From NCBI GenBank assembly GCA_003385635.1, contig QQUY01000001.1, positions 2,271,001 through 2,335,000 on the forward strand: a stretch of DNA of 64,000 nucleotides, written 5' to 3'. Position numbers and translations under genes: made by a program. The notes beneath the pieces were generated by a model. The model was given only the letters and a program-made list of their open reading frames with translations, made no database searches and was not told the origin of the DNA. Shown here one piece after another: positions 42,081-51,094 of the stretch (its first letter is position 1; each line of letters begins with the position of its first letter). The stretch comes from Acidobacteriota bacterium. Its GTDB lineage: Bacteria; Acidobacteriota; Blastocatellia; Pyrinomonadales; Pyrinomonadaceae.

Positions 42081-44504
42081 TCGTGGAAGTCTTCGGAGGC
42101 AGTCGCGCCTTTCGAAAACCGGGTCGTTGTGCGCCTCGTTTCAGCAGTTTCGCTGATCTGTCTTTTGTCTGTTTCGGTGCTTGCCCAGCAGGTGCCGACC
42201 CCAAAGTCGGTGCTCGGCTTTCAGCCAACAGATGATAGAACCATCGCCGACTGGAAACAAATCAGCGATTATTTCGCTAAGTTGGACGCCGCCAGCGACC
42301 GCGTAAAGGTGCAGGAGATAGGCAAGACCACGCTCGGGAGATCCCAGATCGTCGCGTTCATCTCTTCTGAGAACAACATACGTGATCTGGACCGACACCG
42401 ACAGATCAGCGCATCAATCGCGAACCCTACGGGAACAGACCGCCTATACCAAGACAATGCGAAGGCCGTCGTCGCTATCTCGTGCTCGATACACTCGACC
42501 GAGATCGTCGCTTCACAGATGTCGATGTTGATGGCTTACGATTTAGCTTCTTCGCAGGATGCGGCTACGAAGCAGATCCTCGACAACGTGATCCTCCTGC
42601 TTATTCCTTCGGCGAATCCCGACGGAATAGACATTGTCGCAGATTGGTATCGTAAGACCCTCGGTACTAAGTACGAAGGATCCTCGCCTCCGGAGCTCTA
42701 TCACCATTATGCCGGCCATGACAACAACCGCGACTGGTTCATGATGAATCTTCAGGAGACCCGCAACATCACGAAACTATTCTGGCAGGAATGGTTTCCG
42801 CAGATCGTGTGGGATGTTCACCAGCAGGGCCAGACGGCGGCGCGTATGACGGTTCCGCCGTTCTTTGATCCGCCAAACCCAAGGATCGATCCACGGATAC
42901 TTCGCGAGCTTGGGCTTCTCGGATACAAGATGGCTGCAGACCTTCAAGCTACAGGACAGCCGGGAATCGTGACGAACGCAACATATGACACCTGGTGGCA
43001 CGGGGGCTTCCGTTCCGCGCCTTACTACCACAATTCGATCGGCATCCTTACCGAGGCGGCAAGCGCGGAGTTGATGTCGCCCGCCACGATCACCAGGCAG
43101 CAGCTTGAACGGCAAAGACCGACGCGAGGCTACAACAATCCCCTTGAAACCGCGACAAATGCGCCAGACGCTTGGCAGGGAGGAGAATGGTCTCCGAGAG
43201 ACATATCGCGTATCGAGCTTGTGGCAGGAAGAGCCGTGCTGGAAATGGCTGCCAAGTTCAAAGACCGGTATGTGGAGAATATGTACGAACTGGCTTCGAA
43301 AAACCTGAAGCCGGATCCGAACGAGCCGCAGGCGTTTGTCGTCTATGCGGGCCAGCCTCGGGAAGAAACGGTCTCAAGGTTCCTCGAGATCTTGATGTGG
43401 CAGGGTATGGAAGTGCGATTGCTAACGGAAGAGATCGAAGGTGCAACCGATGCCGACAACCGCAGCGAAATCCATGAGATCCCCGGCGGAAGTTTTATCG
43501 TGATGGTCAATCAGGCTCAGAAACCTAATGTTCTCAGCCTTTTTGAAGAGCAGATATATCCGGAGCGTATCAATGCGAATGGCGAGGCCGAAGTCCCGTA
43601 CGATGTCGCCGGATGGACTTTGCCTCTTCAGATGGGTGTCGAATACACGCCGGTATTCGAGATCAAGGACTTTGAGAAGGATCCTTTAAATTTCGTACGG
43701 AAAACCGAGGTGATCCGGGACATTAACCGCGCCAGGCGCGCCTTAAATCTCTCCCCGGTATCGGGACCGTTTGCAGAAATGCCGAACCCTCTTCGAAATC
43801 CCGCTCGTGTCGGACTTTACAAAGGCTGGACCGGCTCTATGGATGAAGGCTGGACGCGGCTTGTGCTGGACAACTACGGAATCGAGTACACGACGATGAT
43901 GGATGACGACGTTCGCGGCGGACTTTCGGACTTTGACGTAGTGATACTGCCATCGATGGGTGAGAATTCGATCGTCCAGGGTAACAGCGAGCAGCGATAT
44001 CCAAAAGAATACGCCGGCGGCATCGGTGCCGAGGGTGTCGCTAACCTGAAAGAGTTTGTCTCCGACGGCGGAAGGCTGGTCTGTTTCGATTCATCCTGCG
44101 ATCTTGTGATCAAGGAATTTGGTCTTGATGTGAAGAACGTAGTAGAAGGACTGAACAGAAGCCAGTTCTATTGTCCTGGATCGATCTTGGCGCTGGATGT
44201 AGATACCGAAGACCCTCTCGCCCGCGGTCTTAAGAAACGAACCGCGGCATATTTTACGCGCAGCTCAGCCTGGGAGATCGGTAAGGGAAGCAGTTTGAAA
44301 TCTGTTGCGCGGTACGCCGATGACGATCTTCTTCTGTCTGGCTGGATACTCGGTGAAGACCGCATCCAGGGGAAGACAGCTGTCGCGACCGCACAACATG
44401 GCAGAGGCGAGCTGGTTCTTTTCGCGTTCAGGCCTCAGCATCGCGGCCAGTCATACGCGACATTCCCGTTCATTTTCAACGCTCTTGAGAAACGTGAGCA
44501 GTGA
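42069..44504 (+). CDS. Large exported M14-family zinc carboxypeptidase
   Basis: An 811-residue exported protein: signal peptide (about 18-40, ending VLAQ) and an M14 peptidase domain (about 60-380) with zinc ligands H142 and E145 in SIHSTE, the second His in VWDVHQQG, and NNRDWFMMN holding the substrate Arg. The C-terminal 350 residues are partly glutamine-amidotransferase-like (VVILPSMGEN, GRLVCFDSSC). ATG at 42069 is chosen; the longer frame over plsC is non-coding. Digests peptides in the periplasm or outside. Confidence 0.88.
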   Translation: MFRHSWKSSEAVAPFENRVVVRLVSAVSLICLLSVSVLAQQVPTPKSVLGFQPTDDRTIADWKQISDYFAKLDAASDRVKVQEIGKTTLGRSQIVAFISSENNIRDLDRHRQISASIANPTGTDRLYQDNAKAVVAISCSIHSTEIVASQMSMLMAYDLASSQDAATKQILDNVILLLIPSANPDGIDIVADWYRKTLGTKYEGSSPPELYHHYAGHDNNRDWFMMNLQETRNITKLFWQEWFPQIVWDVHQQGQTAARMTVPPFFDPPNPRIDPRILRELGLLGYKMAADLQATGQPGIVTNATYDTWWHGGFRSAPYYHNSIGILTEAASAELMSPATITRQQLERQRPTRGYNNPLETATNAPDAWQGGEWSPRDISRIELVAGRAVLEMAAKFKDRYVENMYELASKNLKPDPNEPQAFVVYAGQPREETVSRFLEILMWQGMEVRLLTEEIEGATDADNRSEIHEIPGGSFIVMVNQAQKPNVLSLFEEQIYPERINANGEAEVPYDVAGWTLPLQMGVEYTPVFEIKDFEKDPLNFVRKTEVIRDINRARRALNLSPVSGPFAEMPNPLRNPARVGLYKGWTGSMDEGWTRLVLDNYGIEYTTMMDDDVRGGLSDFDVVILPSMGENSIVQGNSEQRYPKEYAGGIGAEGVANLKEFVSDGGRLVCFDSSCDLVIKEFGLDVKNVVEGLNRSQFYCPGSILALDVDTEDPLARGLKKRTAAYFTRSSAWEIGKGSSLKSVARYADDDLLLSGWILGEDRIQGKTAVATAQHGRGELVLFAFRPQHRGQSYATFPFIFNALEKREQ

Positions 44505-44515
44505 GCCGTTTAGAG

Positions 44516-44529
44516 GCGGGCTTGCCCGC
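44516..44529. repeat. Small GC hairpin downstream of the M14 peptidase
   Basis: GCGGGCTTGCCCGC, a perfect dyad without a T run, of the same style as the hairpins at 50.4 kb. The rest of the gap to 44756 shows nothing further. Confidence 0.5.
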
Positions 44530-44756
44530 TCCGTGAGCAGATAATATCGCACGAACTGTTTAGTGCACCCGGTCATGATGTTTAGCCAGCCCATTTATGG
44601 ACGGGGAACGAGCGTATTGAAAAATGCTCCTGAGGCTATTCCGCGAGCAAGAACCCCTTTTTTTGATATTTCAGCCGCCGACGTTAAAATGTAGTCCTTA
44701 AAGGCGTTTGCTTGTCACACACCCCTCAGTCACTTACCGAACCCCTTTCCTGCATT

Positions 44757-47153
44757 ATGAAGTTCAGATCATTCATCGTTCTCGTCTTTCTTCTCTCACT
44801 TGTCTCAAGCGTGCTTCCGTACGGGATTACCGTACCGACACGCACCTTTCAGCTCAACCGGGAGCCGTTTGTCCGGATCGGACTGATCACGAACGCGAGA
44901 TCTGTCTCGATCACTACTTCAGGTGAACCGCTGGTTGCATCACTCTCAGGGGCGCCATCTTCTGAATTAAACACCAAAAGTGTAAGGGTTTCTTCGACTC
45001 CTTACAGGCCTCCGAGTTACGAGCTTTTCACATTTGAGGCCGAAGCGTACCAGTCGCGTGCCGAGGCCGATGCGAGAGCAGATGCGATAAGGCAAAAGAC
45101 CAGCGAGCCCGTCGCGGTCTCATACGGTTCAGAAGAGGGCACCTTTCGCATAAGGATAGGATCGGGAAAAGAGACGCAGACCGAGGCCGATGAGTACCTG
45201 GCAAAACTCACCGCGGAGGGCATCGAGGGAGTTTCCATGGTTACAAACCAATTGCAGGCTCCTTCGGACGACGCCGTCGCACTTACGGCACAGATCACGA
45301 GCAAGCCAAAATCCGAAGTACGAAGCCTGCGGCTGCCTGAGGCACGTCAGTCATTGTCAAACAGGGGCCGGATAATCAGGACAGCTTCCGCACCCTCCTC
45401 GTGGCGAAAGAACGTAAACGTCCCGATCCATTCCTCGCTTCGTGAAGTCGTTGTTTCCGGTGTGACCGCGGAGTCAAAGTTCTCCAGTCTCCGTTCGGTG
45501 ACGATAGGTTCAGGAAACGGAAGAGGCATTGTCAGGTTAAACGGAAAATCGTATCGGGGAAAGATGGAGGTCTTTGCGAATGTCAAAGGCGGCATAACCG
45601 TGGTGAATGTTGTCCCAATGGAAGATTACCTGCTCGGCGTAGTTCCGGCGGAGCTTTCTCTTCCACAACTGGAAGCGCAGAAAGCGCAGGCCGTCGCGGC
45701 AAGAACATATGCAGTCGCGAACAAAGACGGTTATGGCGTGAAGGGCTACGACATGCTGCCGACGGTCTGGTCGCAGGTCTACAAGGGGCTCTCGATCGAA
45801 TCGAAGATGGGTACGCAGGCAGTTATCGAGACCCGCGGAATGGTCGCCACACACGAGGGCAAGCCGATAAATGCCCTTTATACATCAACCTGCGGCGGAC
45901 GAACCGAAAATTCCGGTAACATCTTTGAGTTCGACGAGCCCTATCTCAGAGGGGTGAACTGCTCACTTGACGGAAGGGAGCACTTCCAGCCATTCATGAT
46001 ACGGACGAACCGCCAGCCTGCGCTGATCAGAAACGAGGCAAATTACGCGATGGTCAGGCTTGCCTCTAAATACGCGGTCAACAACTTCCTGATGGTAACG
46101 CCGCAATTCGATGACGACTATTTCGAAGACCCGCCTTCAGAGACCGAACTTAGAAGCTGGCTGAATCAACTTGGTGCAAAATTCGGAAGAACCTACGCAT
46201 TGATCGATTTTGATTCCTCGAAGCCGCTGAACCTTGCGCGGATCCTGCACGCTATCATCTATGCCCCGGACGCGGCAGACAAGGCTGACACGTTGATGTC
46301 GGAGTCGGATATCAATTATCACCTTTCATTCCTAGACGCTGCCGAAGTTCCCCGGAACGAAAGGGCGATCCTTGCCGAGTTGATGCGCGACGGCTGGTTC
46401 TCAATATACGCGGATCTGACGATCAAGCCGGCCAGGCATTATTCTCGCGGCAAGATACTGCGGCTGATCGACAACATCTACACAAAGAAAGGGTGGTCAT
46501 TCGATTTTGAGAATGGAACGGCTAATCCCACCGCAGACGGCAAGCTTGTGCTTAAGGTCGGACGATCTGACCGGGAGATAACGGTCAACCAGAACGCTTA
46601 TCTCTTCAGAAAGTTTGGCGACTCGTTCTACCAGGTTAAGGAAACTGCCATTCTGGGAGGTGAAACGGTCCGTTTCAAGAGCAATCCGCTCGGCGAGATC
46701 GTGTATCTGGAGGTCGAGCCGACCGAGGGAACGACCGTAGCTGAGTCGATGTCGCCCTTTACGTTCTGGCGATCGAACCTATCTGCGGGCACGGTCAGGG
46801 CCCGCCTTTCGAGGTACGTCCGCGGACTTGGAACCCTTATCGATCTCAAGATCAAAAGCAAAGGATTCTCGCGGCGCGCAACGGAGCTTGAGATCATAAC
46901 GACGAATGGAACTCATTACTTGAAGGGTGGAAAGATACGATCTGCGCTTCGCCTTCGCGAGCAGTTATTCGTGATGGATAAACGCTACGGCGCGAACGGC
47001 AGGGTCGTCAGCATTTCGTTCACCGGCCGCGGATGGGGACATGGCGTCGGGATGTGCCAGTACGGCGCTTACGGACTGGCCAAGATGGGCATTCCATACG
47101 ATCGGATCATCAAGCACTACTACACCGATTCCGAACTGACCAAGGCCTACTAA
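44757..47153 (+). CDS. Exported SpoIID/LytB-type protein with SPOR-like domain
   Basis: A 798-residue exported protein. Signal peptide (about 1-22), a SPOR-like peptidoglycan-binding domain (FEAEAYQSRAEADARADAI to about residue 165), then a SpoIID core (PMEDYLLGVVPAELSLPQLE, AVAARTYAVANKDG, STCGGRTENSG). The last block GRGWGHGVGMCQYGAYGL completes the family. SpoIID enzymes are lytic transglycosylases acting on denuded glycan; this bacterium is not expected to sporulate. ATG at 44757 is chosen at the signal peptide. Confidence 0.88.
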   Translation: MKFRSFIVLVFLLSLVSSVLPYGITVPTRTFQLNREPFVRIGLITNARSVSITTSGEPLVASLSGAPSSELNTKSVRVSSTPYRPPSYELFTFEAEAYQSRAEADARADAIRQKTSEPVAVSYGSEEGTFRIRIGSGKETQTEADEYLAKLTAEGIEGVSMVTNQLQAPSDDAVALTAQITSKPKSEVRSLRLPEARQSLSNRGRIIRTASAPSSWRKNVNVPIHSSLREVVVSGVTAESKFSSLRSVTIGSGNGRGIVRLNGKSYRGKMEVFANVKGGITVVNVVPMEDYLLGVVPAELSLPQLEAQKAQAVAARTYAVANKDGYGVKGYDMLPTVWSQVYKGLSIESKMGTQAVIETRGMVATHEGKPINALYTSTCGGRTENSGNIFEFDEPYLRGVNCSLDGREHFQPFMIRTNRQPALIRNEANYAMVRLASKYAVNNFLMVTPQFDDDYFEDPPSETELRSWLNQLGAKFGRTYALIDFDSSKPLNLARILHAIIYAPDAADKADTLMSESDINYHLSFLDAAEVPRNERAILAELMRDGWFSIYADLTIKPARHYSRGKILRLIDNIYTKKGWSFDFENGTANPTADGKLVLKVGRSDREITVNQNAYLFRKFGDSFYQVKETAILGGETVRFKSNPLGEIVYLEVEPTEGTTVAESMSPFTFWRSNLSAGTVRARLSRYVRGLGTLIDLKIKSKGFSRRATELEIITTNGTHYLKGGKIRSALRLREQLFVMDKRYGANGRVVSISFTGRGWGHGVGMCQYGAYGLAKMGIPYDRIIKHYYTDSELTKAY

Positions 47154-47239
47154 TGCGTTTTTCCCATAATCAGACCATCGGTGCATTGATCGTTCTCGCC
47201 GCAATAATTCTTGTCTCAGGGATTCGCGCGTGCTCGTAA
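47153..47239 (+). CDS. 28-residue single-helix membrane peptide, coupled to the SpoIID gene
   Basis: ATG overlaps the upstream stop (TAATG), giving translational coupling. The 28-codon frame encodes a polar head (MRFSHNQT), one hydrophobic helix (IGALIVLAAIILVSGI) and RACS at the end. A terminal Cys could be modified. Too short to recognise; coupling and helix quality support expression. Confidence 0.45.
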   Translation: MRFSHNQTIGALIVLAAIILVSGIRACS

Positions 47240-47351
47240 CGATTTTTGGTCTGATGGGGCAGCGCTCTGCGCTGGATTGCAACGCTTAGCGTTGCTCTAA
47301 GCGGTTCATTATTGGACTCGCCTCCGTCAACTCGAAAACTCAGTTAACGCA

Positions 47352-48284
47352 GTGACCCCCCAAGACATAATCCCCGCCATCGTCGGCCCGACAGCTTCCG
47401 GCAAGACCGAACTTGGGGTGAAGCTCGCGTTGCATTTCGGAAACGGCGAGGTCATATCTTGCGACTCCGTTCAGATTTACAAAGAGATCGAGATCGCTAC
47501 CGCCAAGCCCACAGAAGAAGAGAAAAAAGGCGTTCCTCACCATCTCATCGACTACGTTTCGCCGCACACCAATTACACCGCTGCGGATTGGGCGTATGAT
47601 GCGGCGGGAATGATCAAAAAGATTGAAGGGCGAGGCGGACGACCTATCATAGTAGGGGGAACGGGATTCTATTTGCGAACACTGATGAGGCCTTTATTTG
47701 ACAGCCCCAAGACCGACGTCGCGCTCCGTCAACGGCTAGTGAAACTGAATCAGGTAAAGGGTCCCGCCCACCTTCACAGAATGCTCGCGAGACTGGATCC
47801 TGGCGCCGCATCGAGCATTCCCGAAAATGACTACGTGAGGACGATGCGGGCTCTTGAGGTCCGCTTTCAGACCGGAAGCCCGATCTCCGAGCTTCAGCCC
47901 AAAAGGTCGGCACCTCCGGAATTCGCTGACAGGATCAGGCTCTTCGTTCTTAATCCCCCGCGGGCGGAACTCTACGTACGGATAGATCGTCGAGCGAAGC
48001 GTCACTTTGACCTGGGTCTTGTTGAGGAGGTTCAACAGCTTCTTGCTCGAGGCGTGCCCCCGGACAGCAATGCTCTAGGCTCCCACGGGTACCGTCGGGT
48101 AAGGGAATTCCTTTCGGGAAAAAGGACGCTCGAGAGCGCTGTCGAGAAGACGGCACAGGACGTAAGAAACTACGCGAAGCGGCAGTTCACTTGGTTCAGA
48201 AAGGAAGCATCGGCGCGCTGGATCGAGGGTTTCGGCGGCGATCCGTCGGTGTTCGAAGAACTCGTTCGGCTTATCGACCCGTAG
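47352..48284 (+). CDS. miaA: tRNA dimethylallyltransferase
   Basis: A 310-residue enzyme adding a dimethylallyl group to A37 of tRNAs that read UNN codons. The P-loop is GPTASGKTELG; ISCDSVQIYKEIEIATAKP, GVPHHLIDYV and GGTGFYLRTL follow. The start is GTG at 47352. It opens the miaA-hfq-tmk-holB block; miaA-hfq order is common. Confidence 0.95.
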   Translation: MTPQDIIPAIVGPTASGKTELGVKLALHFGNGEVISCDSVQIYKEIEIATAKPTEEEKKGVPHHLIDYVSPHTNYTAADWAYDAAGMIKKIEGRGGRPIIVGGTGFYLRTLMRPLFDSPKTDVALRQRLVKLNQVKGPAHLHRMLARLDPGAASSIPENDYVRTMRALEVRFQTGSPISELQPKRSAPPEFADRIRLFVLNPPRAELYVRIDRRAKRHFDLGLVEEVQQLLARGVPPDSNALGSHGYRRVREFLSGKRTLESAVEKTAQDVRNYAKRQFTWFRKEASARWIEGFGGDPSVFEELVRLIDP

Positions 48285-48364
48285 AAGCAACTTCCTTGTT
48301 ACCGAGCAGAATCTGTTATATTCTTTTTCTGCAATTATATCTTAGAGATAGCCGGAAGAATACT

Positions 48365-48592
48365 ATGGAGCGATCGACCCCACAGAACATTCAAGATGCT
48401 TTTCTCAACACAGCCAGAAGAGAAAAGCAGGACGTGGTCTTCCAGCTTGCTGACGGAAATTCGATCTCCGGCCGAATCAAGAGCTTTGACAAATTCTCGG
48501 TGCTCATTGACACCGACGGGCAAGACTTACTGCTCTTCAAACACGCCATCTCGACCATCTCGGTCGAAAAAAAAAAGCCGAATTTAGAGTAA
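48365..48592 (+). CDS. hfq: RNA chaperone Hfq
   Basis: A 75-residue Sm-like protein that joins small RNAs to mRNAs. IQDAFLNTARREKQDVVFQL contains the first Sm motif, and LFKHAISTIS is the usual KHAIST motif. ATG at 48365 is preceded by GCCGGAAGAA. A run of ten A (48567-48576) lies near the 3' end and codes for E-K-K-K, a slippage-prone site. A candidate promoter TTGTTA-N15-TATATT lies at 48296-48322. Confidence 0.96.
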   Translation: MERSTPQNIQDAFLNTARREKQDVVFQLADGNSISGRIKSFDKFSVLIDTDGQDLLLFKHAISTISVEKKKPNLE

Positions 48593-48598
48593 CCTACC

Positions 48599-49270
48599 TT
48601 GGCAGGAAAACTGATAACACTTGAGGGCATCGACGGAAGCGGAAAATCGACGCAGATGCGAATGCTTGCAGGAGAACTGCGACTTCGCGGCATCGATATC
48701 CTAGCCACGCAAGAACCCGGAGGGACACCTCTTGGACGCCGGCTGCGGGGGGCCTTTCTGGAGACCGAAGAGCAGGTCGATCCTCGTGCAGAGTTGCTGC
48801 TTTTCGCGGCCGACCGCGCTCAACACGTAAACCTCCTTATCAAACCTGCGATCGCCGAAGGGAAGATCGTGATCTCGGACCGATACGCCGATGCGACACT
48901 CGCTTACCAGGGAGCGGGGCGCGGATTCCCGAAGGAAGTTGTTCTCGACGTTATCAAACTCGCGACTGACGGACTGAAACCGGACCTCACGATATTTTTT
49001 GATCTTCCTGTGGAAAGGGCATTGTCCAGGGCTAATGATTCTGATTCAGATAGCAGGACCACTAACCGGATGGACTTCGAGACTTCAGAATTCTACACCC
49101 GAGTCCGTAAGGAGTATCTTTCTATCGCGGAGAATGAGCCGGAGAGATTTCGTGTGATCGACGGGGACCGTTCTGTCGAAGAGATCCACCACGATGTCGT
49201 AGATCTGGTTACCCGTTTCATCGGCCAGGACGAGTCAGGACGCCCTCCCTCCGCCGCAACCAAGGCTTGA
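48599..49270 (+). CDS. tmk: Thymidylate kinase
   Basis: A 223-residue kinase converting dTMP to dTDP. The P-loop is EGIDGSGKSTQM, the DR-Y motif is ISDRYADATLAYQGAGRG, and QEPGGTPLGRRLR is typical. The start is TTG at 48599, 6 bases after hfq. Operon with holB 6 bases downstream. Confidence 0.96.
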   Translation: MAGKLITLEGIDGSGKSTQMRMLAGELRLRGIDILATQEPGGTPLGRRLRGAFLETEEQVDPRAELLLFAADRAQHVNLLIKPAIAEGKIVISDRYADATLAYQGAGRGFPKEVVLDVIKLATDGLKPDLTIFFDLPVERALSRANDSDSDSRTTNRMDFETSEFYTRVRKEYLSIAENEPERFRVIDGDRSVEEIHHDVVDLVTRFIGQDESGRPPSAATKA

Positions 49271-49276
49271 ATACGG

Positions 49277-50320
49277 ATGTTTGAGACGATACTCGGAAAT
49301 CAAGGCGCAAAAAAGCTTCTCGAGAGGCTCGTCCGCTCCCGCAGACTTCCACAATCGCTTCTCTTTTCGGGAAGGTCGGGCGTCGGAAAGAGGATGTTTG
49401 CCGTCGAACTCGCCCGGGCTCTCGTTTGTGTCGATAAAAAAGACGAGCTTCCGTGCGGAACGTGCCCTGCCTGCGTCAGAGCCGGAAACATTGATCTGCC
49501 AAAACACGGCAACCGCGACGATCACAAAAGAGTCATTTTTAGCGGGCATCCGGACGTCGGGATGATCGTTCCTCACGGTCAGACGATCTTTATCGACGCG
49601 GTTCGCGATCTTGAACGCGAAGCCAACTTCAGGCCGTTCGAAGCGGATGCGAGAATGTTCGTAATCGACGACGCCGAGAAACTGTCGTCTGTGAAGGACA
49701 ACTCGGCAAATGCACTTCTGAAAACTCTCGAAGAGCCGCCCGAATCTGCTCACATTATTCTTGTCACTTCTCGCCCATTACTCCTTCTTTCGACCATCAG
49801 GTCACGCTGTCAGGCAATTCGTTTCGGTCCCATCGATAAGGAAGAGATCGCAGCTCACCTGCGCGACGAAATGGACTTCGCTTCTGAGGATGCCGAACTT
49901 GTGGCCGGCCTTTCCCAAGGCAGTTTGGGGAGAGCACTAGCGACAGATCTCGGCGAATTCAGGGAAAAACGAAAACAGATGCTTGAGGTCGTGACGCGTT
50001 GTATTCGTCGGGACAGCTTCGCGGCGCTGATGCGAACCTCCGAATCGATCACTGATGCAAAGGCCCGAGAGGCTTACGGCGAATCGCTTGACACACTGCA
50101 GACACTCATCCACGACATCTGGACTCTCACGAACAGACCGTCGGCCAAGATCGTTAATTTTGATCTGGAGAAAGCGTTGCGCGGCCTCGCATCGGAAACT
50201 GATTCCGCAAGACTTGTGGAATGGCTTGAGGAGATCGAGATCTTGCGTGAGAACCTGAATTTCAACCTCAATCGGAAGATCGCGACGGATGCCCTGTTTA
50301 TGACGATGGCTGGGAGTTAG
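49277..50320 (+). CDS. holB: DNA polymerase III delta-prime subunit
   Basis: A 347-residue clamp-loader subunit. FSGRSGVGKRMFAVELA is the P-loop-like segment, PCGTCPACVRAG the zinc module, VIDDAEKLS the Walker B-like site, NALLKTLEEPPESAHIILVT the sensor region and IRSRCQAIRF the SRC motif. The tmk-holB order is the usual one. Confidence 0.93.
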   Translation: MFETILGNQGAKKLLERLVRSRRLPQSLLFSGRSGVGKRMFAVELARALVCVDKKDELPCGTCPACVRAGNIDLPKHGNRDDHKRVIFSGHPDVGMIVPHGQTIFIDAVRDLEREANFRPFEADARMFVIDDAEKLSSVKDNSANALLKTLEEPPESAHIILVTSRPLLLLSTIRSRCQAIRFGPIDKEEIAAHLRDEMDFASEDAELVAGLSQGSLGRALATDLGEFREKRKQMLEVVTRCIRRDSFAALMRTSESITDAKAREAYGESLDTLQTLIHDIWTLTNRPSAKIVNFDLEKALRGLASETDSARLVEWLEEIEILRENLNFNLNRKIATDALFMTMAGS

Positions 50321-50391
50321 TTTGTCCGACGGGCTTCAGGGTGTCGCATTCCTTTCGCTGGAATCATATTCCGTTCTAAACTCTTAAAATT

Positions 50392-50473
50392 GCGGCTCCG
50401 CCGCCAGGATGTGCGGAAAGGCTTGCCTTTCCGTGGACGGTCAATCAGGAGATCTTCCGGGGCTGCGCCCCGG
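50392..50473. repeat. Cluster of three perfect GC hairpins
   Basis: GCGG-ctccg-CCGC (50392-50404), GGAAAGGC-TT-GCCTTTCC (50415-50432) and CCGGGGC-tgc-GCCCCGG (50457-50473) within 82 bases, none followed by a T run. They lie in a 220-base gap without a gene. Confidence 0.6.
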
Positions 50474-50540
50474 AAACAGTGAGTCAACGAAGTTCTCAGC
50501 GGGAACCAGGGTATGTCCGTGATCCTGCGCGAATCACATC

Positions 50541-50996
50541 TTGAACCAATTGGGCCCGGGCGATAAAATCAAGCCAGTGCCAGATTTCATTTACAAGACA
50601 CCTGAACGAGTCCTCGCTGCGAGTGGTCTTGCTGCAATCGGTGCCGGCAGCTTTCTTGTTTGGTTCTTTGATCCCGGCAAGGCCTCTTTCTTTCCAGGAT
50701 GCCCGCTGTTGAACGTCACGGGCTTTGCCTGTCCCGGTTGCGGACTGACCCGCGGCTTCCACGAACTGTTTCACGGAGATTTCGTGGCGGCGCTCGATTT
50801 TAACGCCCTCGTCCCGGTCTGGGCGCTTCTATTCGCATTCCTCGCGGTATTGTTTGCTTCAATCGCTGTCCGCGGAAGAGGGTTCAAGTTGAACTTCGTG
50901 AACACGGCCAGCATTTCGATGTTCCTTGGAATCTCGGCGGTCTTCGGCATCCTGAGGAACATCCCTTCCGAACCGTTCTCCGTCTTGTTTCCCTGA
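50541..50996 (+). CDS. DUF2752 membrane protein
   Basis: A 151-residue membrane protein with about three helices and the family hallmark FACPGCGLTRGFHELFHGDF. DUF2752 proteins have no known function. The start is uncertain: TTG at 50541 is used, and a GTG at 50577 is possible. Convergent on ispG. Confidence 0.82.
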   Translation: MNQLGPGDKIKPVPDFIYKTPERVLAASGLAAIGAGSFLVWFFDPGKASFFPGCPLLNVTGFACPGCGLTRGFHELFHGDFVAALDFNALVPVWALLFAFLAVLFASIAVRGRGFKLNFVNTASISMFLGISAVFGILRNIPSEPFSVLFP

Positions 50997-51040
50997 TCCG
51001 AAACCCCGGCTCTTTCTCTTCGATCGTCGTGAAAGCTTCG

Positions 51041-51071
51041 GTTAAAAAGAAAACGGCGCTGAAGCGCCGTT
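51041..51071 (-). terminator. Rho-independent terminator for the dxr-rseP-ispG operon
   Basis: On the minus strand AACGGCGC-ttca-GCGCCGTT is followed by TTCTTTTTAACC, 23 bases after the ispG stop. Confidence 0.85.
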
Positions 51072-51094
51072 GACAGTTCTCGTTTGTTTCACCC

